Assembly (NCBI RefSeq): GCF_009789535.1
Contig: NZ_WSUT01000005.1
Coordinates: 3,238,001 to 3,302,000, forward strand
DNA length: 64,000 nt
Direction of reading: 5' to 3'
Source: Sphingomonas carotinifaciens
Lineage (GTDB): Bacteria; Pseudomonadota; Alphaproteobacteria; Sphingomonadales; Sphingomonadaceae
Positions within the stretch are counted from its first letter, which is position 1, and each line of letters begins with the position of its first letter. A program made the position numbers and the translations under genes. The notes under the pieces are model-generated. The model had not been told where the DNA came from and searched no databases. It saw only the letters and a program-made list of their open reading frames with translations. Positions 59,037 to 64,000 of the stretch are shown piece after piece.

Positions 59037-59447
59037 ATGCACAAGCTGTTGCAGATGGTCGCCGCCTTCGGCCTCGTGGTCAGCGGGACCGCTCTATCCC
59101 TCCAGCCGTCCGAGGTGCAGGCGCAGAGCTGGCGCGGTGACCGCAACGAGGGCCGCTGGCAGGGCGATCGCGACCGCCGCGATTACCGGCGTGACGATCG
59201 GCGTGCACGGTACGACCGTCGTGACTGGCGCGGCCGTGACGATCGTTGGGACCGGCGTGGCCGCGACAATCGCTGGGATCGCCGCGACGGCCCCCGCCGC
59301 GACACCACCGCCCAGGCGATCCGTCGCGCCGAGCGCCAGCCCGGCTATGTCGATCCCCGTTCGCAGGGCGACAATACGAACTATTATGGCCGGGGCTATC
59401 GCCCCTGCACCTACGAGATTCGGAACGGCCGGCGGGTTTGCCGCTGA
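59037..59447 (+). CDS. Secreted Asp/Arg-rich repetitive protein
   Basis: A 136-aa exported protein. The signal peptide (residues 1-29) ends VQA, then a central region (about 32-90) consists of repeated RRDxR, RWDRRGRDN and YDRRDW units very rich in Arg, Asp, Trp and Tyr. A short C-terminal part ends YRPCTYEIRNGRRVCR with two cysteines. GGGAG precedes the ATG. Comparable signal-plus-RD-repeat proteins occur in alphaproteobacteria without assigned function. It stands alone after rpoC. Confidence 0.8.
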   Translation: MHKLLQMVAAFGLVVSGTALSLQPSEVQAQSWRGDRNEGRWQGDRDRRDYRRDDRRARYDRRDWRGRDDRWDRRGRDNRWDRRDGPRRDTTAQAIRRAERQPGYVDPRSQGDNTNYYGRGYRPCTYEIRNGRRVCR

Positions 59448-59628
59448 TCCGATCCGACCTTCCCGCCGGCGCCCTTGCGTCGGCGGAGAGTTTCTTTGAA
59501 ACCCGGTATGTTATCGCCTCGGAATGACACAAAACTGATGCCGTTCGTCGCCAATTCCCGACCGTACCTAATATGCATGATGGCCAAACGCGCGCCCATG
59601 CGACACAGCCGGCGCGGGAGTTGAGGCA

Positions 59629-59802
59629 ATGACGACAGACAAGGACTATTTCTACCAACGCGCCGAGGCCGAGCTGCAACTGGCGCAGCGTGCGACGCAC
59701 CCCGCCGCGGTGCGCGCCCATTACATCATCGCCAATCATTATCTCGACCGCGTGTACAGCCAGTCGGTGATGAGCAGCCCGATGCTGCCCCGATCGGCCT
59801 GA
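59629..59802 (+). CDS. Small conserved-looking cytoplasmic protein (57 aa)
   Basis: A short frame starting MTTDKDYFYQRAEAELQLAQ and continuing RATHPAAVRAHYIIANHYLD. It is predicted to be two amphipathic helices. GGGAG-TTGAGG lies before the ATG. I recall similar short proteins as frequent in Sphingomonadales, without function, but could not check. No membrane segment. Confidence 0.65.
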   Translation: MTTDKDYFYQRAEAELQLAQRATHPAAVRAHYIIANHYLDRVYSQSVMSSPMLPRSA

Positions 59803-60630
59803 ACCCATACGCGTCCGACCGGGAGTCGAATGACACCGGGTTGATCCACCCCTTTCCCTATTCGTGTTGGCTAGCGGCGAGGCCGCGTATCAAGAGACAC
59901 ATTGCCGCATGCGGCAATGTCTCGATACGCGCTCAGGGTACGCTCCTGCGGAGCTACTCGATCTCTACTCGACACGAACGGATCAGGTGACGTTATCCTG
60001 CTCCGGCGTCGCACGACATCGGGTTGATCCCCCTCGTCCCGTTCGTCTCGAGTAGCCGTCGAGCAGCGGCGCAGCCGCGTATCGAGACGGCGTATCGAGA
60101 GACACGTCGCCGCATGTGGCACTGTCTCGATACGAGCTCTCGATACGCTCCTGCGGAGCTACTCGATCTCTACTCGACACGAACGGACCAGGGTGACGTC
60201 ATCCTGCTCCAGCGCTGGACGACATCAGGTTGATCCCCCTCCCCGTTCGTCTCGAGTAGCCGTCGAGCAGCGGCGCAGCCGCGTATCGAGACGGCGTATC
60301 GAGAGACACGCGCCTCATGCGCCACGGTCCTGATACGCTCCCGGTACGCTCCTGCGGAGCTACTCGATCCCTACTCGACACGAACGGATCAAGGGGGTGT
60401 CATCCTGCTTCGGCGTTGGATGACATCGGGTTGATCCCCCCCCCCCCGTTCGTCTTGAGTAGCCGTCGAGTAGCGGCGCAGCCGCGTATCAAGACGGCGT
60501 ATCGAGAGACACGTCGCCGCATGTGGCACTGTCTTGATACGCGCTCTCGCTACGCTCCTGCGGAGCCACTCGATCTCTACTCGACACGAACGGACCACGG
60601 GGATGTCATTCTGCGCTGATGCACGCTGCT
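59803..60630. other. Long gene-free interval filled by a palindromic repeat array
   Basis: About 830 bases between the 57-aa gene and the metallophosphoesterase gene. Several short open frames exist on both strands, but all follow the repeat units and have no conserved-looking product or ribosome site. The whole stretch is explained by the repeat array at 59832-60612. Confidence 0.7.
59832..60612. repeat. Tandem array of four long palindromic units
   Basis: Four units starting near 59832, 60015, 60221 and 60422 (periods 183, 206, 201). In unit 2 the left arm 60039-60102 and the right arm 60123-60186 are inverted copies of 64 bases, about four-fifths identical by eye, around a 20-base loop. 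The arms begin CCGTTCGT and contain CGTATCGAGA repeatedly. Unit junctions form a second hairpin with 18-base arms (GATCAA...TGTCATC with GATGACATC...TTGATC). Unit 1 has a shortened left arm and a perfect ATTGCCGCATGCGGCAAT loop palindrome. Confidence 0.85.
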
Positions 60631-61410
60631 CTAGACGGCGGCCGGACGGCTATCCTCGCTGATCGGCTGCTTCGGTTGGGTATCCAGCGTCCGCGACAGC
60701 GTCTCGAACCGGCTGCCATCCACCCGTATCTCGTTGAACGCCGGTGGCGAGTGTCGCACCCGCTTCGACAGCGTGCCTGCGCCGATCATCCGGATCGTCC
60801 ACCCGTTGCGGTCGATCGGCACGTCGAAGGGATCATGGACATGGCCGGTCAGGACGGCATGGGCCCCCGCCGCCGCCAGTGCGGTCAGCGCGGCATCGCC
60901 GTGGCGTGTCTTTGCAGTGCCCTTGGTTCCCCCTTCGATCAGCGGGTGATGCGCCGCCACGAAAATCAGGTTGCCCCTTGGCGCCTGTTCGATCAGCGTC
61001 AGCGCGCGTGACAGCGATCCGGGGCTCACCCGCCCCTTGGACCAGTTCCACCGCCACTGCGCCCGCGCCGTCGTCTTCAGCGGTACCACGGTGATGCCGG
61101 GCAAGTCCAGCGGCTGCTCGATCATCTTCTCCACCGCGGCATAGCGCTGATAGGGCGAAAACAGCCGCCGGAACGGGTCCCAGTAATAGGGGATGTCGTG
61201 ATTGCCGACCTCCAGCGTCACCGGCACGCCCAACGACCGCAGCCAGGCACCACCCGCCGCGAACTCGCTCTTGGTCGCCCGCATCGTCAGGTCGCCGGTC
61301 ATGATGACCGCATCGGGCTTTTCCGTCGCGACCAGGTCGGAAAACCAGGCGATCGCCTCCGGGTCCTCCGCGCCGAAATGGACGTCGCTGACGTGGAACA
61401 GCCGCTTCAT
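60631..61410 (-). CDS. Calcineurin-like metallophosphoesterase
   Basis: Two-metal phosphoesterase (259 aa). The metal-binding signatures occur in order: DVHFG near residue 8, GDLT near 38-41, GNHD near 69-72, a histidine in VAAHHP and GHVHDPFDVP near the C-terminal third. These fit cyclic-nucleotide or nucleotide phosphodiesterase-type members, but the substrate cannot be told. MKRLFHVSD is taken as the start; an ATG three codons upstream is possible. Both have weak ribosome sites. It is divergent from the adjacent TonB receptor gene. Confidence 0.88.
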   Translation of the reverse strand: MKRLFHVSDVHFGAEDPEAIAWFSDLVATEKPDAVIMTGDLTMRATKSEFAAGGAWLRSLGVPVTLEVGNHDIPYYWDPFRRLFSPYQRYAAVEKMIEQPLDLPGITVVPLKTTARAQWRWNWSKGRVSPGSLSRALTLIEQAPRGNLIFVAAHHPLIEGGTKGTAKTRHGDAALTALAAAGAHAVLTGHVHDPFDVPIDRNGWTIRMIGAGTLSKRVRHSPPAFNEIRVDGSRFETLSRTLDTQPKQPISEDSRPAAV

Positions 61411-61555
61411 GCCCGGCATCCAGCGGTCGGGGCGGCGCGTCGATTGATAACATAGGCCATAAGGGCGGGCATTCTCCTGTTATTTCCGCAACGACCGGTC
61501 CGCGTGCACGTTCCCGGTCGTTGCGGCTCGGCACGCTTCCCTGCATGGACGCGCG

Positions 61556-63649
61556 ATGCATTCCTACCCCGCCAAGCCGCTGTCGATCCTCACCCCCCTG
61601 TTGCTTGGCGCCACCCCCGTCATCGCCCAGACGGCCCCCGCCCCTGCCCCTGCCGCCAGCGAAGCGCCGATCATCGTCACCGGGCGTGGGCTGGACGACG
61701 CCCCCGGCGACCGCGCCTTCGACGTGGTGACGATCGACCGCGACCGCATCCTGCAAAGCGGCAGCAACCGTCTGGAAAGCATGCTGGCCGACGTCGCCGG
61801 CCTGCAACAGTTCCGCCGCTCCGACAGCCGCTCGGCCAATCCGACCAGCCAGGGCATCACCCTGCGTGGATTGGGCGGCAACGCCGCCAGCCGCACGCTC
61901 CTCCTGCTCGATGGCGTGCCGCAGACCGATCCGTTCGGCGGCTGGGTCGCCTTCCCGGCTTATGCCACCGGTCGCCTCGGCCGGGTGCGCGTCACCCGCG
62001 GCGGCGGCTCGGGCTATCAGGGCCCCGGCGCGCTCGCCGGCACGATCGAGCTGGACAGCGCCACCCCCGACCAGCTCAGCCCGGTCGACCTCTACGCCGC
62101 CTATGGCAGCCGCGACTCGGTCGATGCGCAAGGGGCCGCCTCGCTCGTCCGTCCCGGCGGATTCGCGACGATCGCCGGCGCCTATACGCGCGGCGACGGC
62201 TTCATCCCGACGATCGCCGCGCAGCGTGGCCCGGTCGATCGCCCCGCCCCCTTCGAACAGGCCTCGGGCGCGATCCGCGGCGTTGCCAGCATCACACCCG
62301 ATACCGAGGTGCAGATGAACGTCTCCGCCTTTACTGACCGGCGCGAGCGCGGCATCGCCTTCACCGCCAACCAGTCGGAGGGCGCCGACGCCAGCATCCG
62401 CCTCGTCGGGCGCGGACGTTGGGGCTGGTCGGCGCTCGCCTATCTTCAGACGCGCGCCTTCGCCTCCAGCTTCGCCGCCATCAACGCCGCCCGCACCACC
62501 GCCACGCAGACGCTGGACCAGTATAACACCCCCGCCACCGGCCTCGGCGCCCGGCTGGAGGTCGCGCCCCCGATCGGCGAGCAGGTCGCCCTGCGCCTCG
62601 GCGCCGATATCCGCGACGTATCGGGCAAGACGCAGGAACTCTACACCTTCGTCGCCGGGCTCCCGACCCGCCGGCGCGAGGCGGGGGGCGCCTCGCGCAC
62701 CGCCGGCCTGTTCGCCGATGGCAGCGTGGAGGCCGGCGCGTTGACCCTCACCGCCGGCGGCCGGGTCGATGGGTGGCAGATCAGGGGCGGCATGCTGGCC
62801 GAGCGCACGCTGGCCACCTCCGTGGTGCTGACCGATGCGCGCTTCGCCGATCGCTCGGGTACCGAATGGACCGGCCGCGCCGGCCTCGCCTTCCGCCCCG
62901 CCGACCCCGTCACCCTGCGGGTCGCCGGCTATCGCGGCTGGCGCCTGCCGACGCTCAACGAACTCTATCGTCCTTTTCGGGTCGGTGCCGACGCCACCGC
63001 GGCGAACCCCGACCTGAACCCCGAACATCTGACCGGGGTGGAGGGCGGGATCGACCTGACTCCGCTGCCCGGTGTCCGCGTCTCCGCCACCTATTTCTAC
63101 AACCGGCTGACCGACGCCATCGCCAACGTTACCGCGGGCACCGGACCCGGTACCTTCCCCGGCGTCGGCTTCGTCGCCGCCGGCGGTACCTACCGGGTCC
63201 GCCGCAACCTCGATGCGGTCCGCGCCCACGGCTTCGAGCTGGACGGCCGCTGGACGCGCGGCCCTCTGCTCGCCCGCGCAAGCTGGTCCCACACCAATGC
63301 CCGTGTCGAGGGATCCGGCCCCGCCGCCGCGCTCGACGATCTGCGCCCGGCGCAGACGCCGCGCGATCAGGTCTCGGGCACGCTCGGCTATACGCAGGGG
63401 CGTGCCGCGCTGACCGCCACCGTCCGCCACGTCGCCCGCCAGTTCGATGACGACCAGAACAGCCGCACATTGGCCGCCGCAACCACGGTCGATGCCTTTG
63501 CCTCGCTTCCCCTCACCCCCACCCTCGCGGTCGAGGCCCGGGCCGAGAATATCGGCGACGAGACGGTGGAAACCGGTTTTTCCGGCGCCGGCATCGTCGA
63601 GCGCGCCGTCCCCCGCACGCTGTGGATCGGCCTGCGCTACCGCCTGTAG
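61556..63649 (+). CDS. TonB-dependent outer-membrane receptor
   Basis: Outer-membrane receptor (697 aa). A signal peptide ends near residue 24 (VIAQ), then an Ala/Pro spacer and a TonB-box-like APIIVTGRGLDD. The plug contains LADVAGLQQFRRSDSRSANP and LRGLGGNAASRTLLLLDGVP. The barrel includes GYRGWRLPTLNELYRPFRVG and ends in GLRYRL. The plug resembles vitamin B12/siderophore-type receptors in general form, but no ligand can be assigned. No cobalamin riboswitch or Fur box was recognised upstream. Followed 38 bases on by the convergent MaoC gene. Confidence 0.9.
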   Translation: MHSYPAKPLSILTPLLLGATPVIAQTAPAPAPAASEAPIIVTGRGLDDAPGDRAFDVVTIDRDRILQSGSNRLESMLADVAGLQQFRRSDSRSANPTSQGITLRGLGGNAASRTLLLLDGVPQTDPFGGWVAFPAYATGRLGRVRVTRGGGSGYQGPGALAGTIELDSATPDQLSPVDLYAAYGSRDSVDAQGAASLVRPGGFATIAGAYTRGDGFIPTIAAQRGPVDRPAPFEQASGAIRGVASITPDTEVQMNVSAFTDRRERGIAFTANQSEGADASIRLVGRGRWGWSALAYLQTRAFASSFAAINAARTTATQTLDQYNTPATGLGARLEVAPPIGEQVALRLGADIRDVSGKTQELYTFVAGLPTRRREAGGASRTAGLFADGSVEAGALTLTAGGRVDGWQIRGGMLAERTLATSVVLTDARFADRSGTEWTGRAGLAFRPADPVTLRVAGYRGWRLPTLNELYRPFRVGADATAANPDLNPEHLTGVEGGIDLTPLPGVRVSATYFYNRLTDAIANVTAGTGPGTFPGVGFVAAGGTYRVRRNLDAVRAHGFELDGRWTRGPLLARASWSHTNARVEGSGPAAALDDLRPAQTPRDQVSGTLGYTQGRAALTATVRHVARQFDDDQNSRTLAAATTVDAFASLPLTPTLAVEARAENIGDETVETGFSGAGIVERAVPRTLWIGLRYRL

Positions 63650-63687
63650 CGGGGGGGAAGCCCGCTTGTTTTGCGGTGCCGGCCCGC

Positions 63688-64000
63688 TCAGCCCCGCCGT
63701 ACCAGCGCGGTCCGCAGGCATCGGCAGACGATCTGGTCACGCTGGTTCAGCGCCTCGTGCCGGAACGTCACCAGCCCCGCCTCGGGCCGCGAGCGGCTGT
63801 CGCGCAGCGCCACCACCTCGGTCGTCGCGCGCAGCGTGTCGCCCAGGAACACCGGGTGGGGCATCACCAGCTCGTCATAGCCCAGATTGGCGACCAGCGT
63901 CCCCAGCGTCGTCTCCCCCACCGACAGCCCGACCATCAGGGCAAAGGTGAAGGTGCCGTTGACCAGGATCTGCCCGAACTCGCTCGCCCGCGCCGCCTCG
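63688..64000 (-). CDS. MaoC family dehydratase, partial
   Basis: C-terminal part of a hot-dog-fold hydratase; the start lies beyond the window's right edge. Visible residues include [20 protein letters not shown], then [20 protein letters not shown] and [20 protein letters not shown], which match the MaoC/mesaconyl-CoA hydratase-like group. Such enzymes hydrate enoyl-CoA substrates. No pathway can be assigned from this fragment. It is convergent with the TonB receptor gene. Confidence 0.85.
   Translation of the reverse strand, partial: EAARASEFGQILVNGTFTFALMVGLSVGETTLGTLVANLGYDELVMPHPVFLGDTLRATTEVVALRDSRSRPEAGLVTFRHEALNQRDQIVCRCLRTALVRRG

Noticed and set aside
59832..60612. CRISPR array
   Set aside because: The units are about 200 bases and internally palindromic, with no short repeat/unique spacer pattern and no cas genes nearby.
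59860..60620. Several 60-100 codon frames in the palindromic array
   Set aside because: They repeat with the units on both strands and have no ribosome sites; they are by-products of the repeats.
61420..61555. Cobalamin riboswitch or Fur box ahead of the second TonB receptor
   Set aside because: No recognisable B12-box or Fur-like palindrome was found in the 136-base gap.
60833..63721. 962-codon minus-strand frame opposite the second TonB receptor
   Set aside because: Gly/Ala/Arg-rich shadow of the receptor and phosphoesterase genes, with no recognisable domain.

Overview
The window reads as a chromosomal core region of a GC-rich alphaproteobacterium, most likely a sphingomonad (Sphingomonas or a close relative). 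Support comes from the style of the proteins (RGG-extended S5, sphingomonad-like TonB-dependent receptors, an ECF sigma/RskA pair, PhoX, a GH5 mannanase-like lipoprotein), Pro/Ala/Gly-rich codon use, and the str-S10-spc-alpha order on one strand. This is judged from sequence alone; no database was searched.

Layout. 0-4.2 kb (minus): parC, a membrane protein, a small unknown gene and tonB. 4.5-6.2 kb (plus): purC-purS-purQ with one-base overlaps. 6.3-12.6 kb: an MHS-type transporter divergent from acetyl-CoA synthetase (acs), a queuosine-precursor transporter, tRNA-Arg(UCU) and guaA. 12.7-33.6 kb (minus): the ribosomal supercluster, read right to left as rpsL-rpsG-fusA-tuf, then rpsJ-rplC-rplD-rplW-rplB-rpsS-rplV-rpsC-rplP-rpmC-rpsQ-rplN-rplX-rplE-rpsN-rpsH-rplF-rplR-rpsE-rpmD-rplO-secY-adk, two extra small genes, then rpsM-rpsK-rpoA-rplQ. 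33.9-58.9 kb (plus, with minus-strand insertions): tRNA-Trp, secE-nusG, an ECF sigma/anti-sigma pair, rplK-rplA, then RlpA, a TonB receptor, PhoX and GH5, then rplJ-rplL, three minus-strand genes, and rpoB-rpoC. 59-64 kb: small secreted and cytoplasmic proteins, a four-unit palindromic repeat array, a metallophosphoesterase, a second TonB receptor and a partial MaoC dehydratase.

How it works together. Most of the window is the transcription-translation core. Promoters visible by eye (TTGACA-like -35, 16-17 bp spacer) precede rpsL, rpsJ, secY, rpsM, rpoB, tRNA-Trp and purC. Several share a TATAGGCGCC-type -10/discriminator, as expected for growth-rate or stringent control. Intrinsic-terminator-like hairpins sit at many ribosomal gene junctions. 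The usual secE-nusG-rplKAJL-rpoBC block is split into four units by accessory genes. Among these, phoX is preceded by three 11-bp-spaced Pho-box half-sites, which points to a phosphate-starvation module inside the ribosomal/RNA polymerase region.

The least explained DNA is non-coding: the array at 59.83-60.61 kb, the interleaved inverted repeats at 46.24-46.51 kb (one family has a second copy at 37.06-37.23 kb), and branched palindromes at 6.18-6.30 kb and between rpoB and rpoC. I did not find a convincing new defence, biosynthetic or mobile system; the novelty candidates are repeat architecture, operon reorganisation and regulatory wiring.
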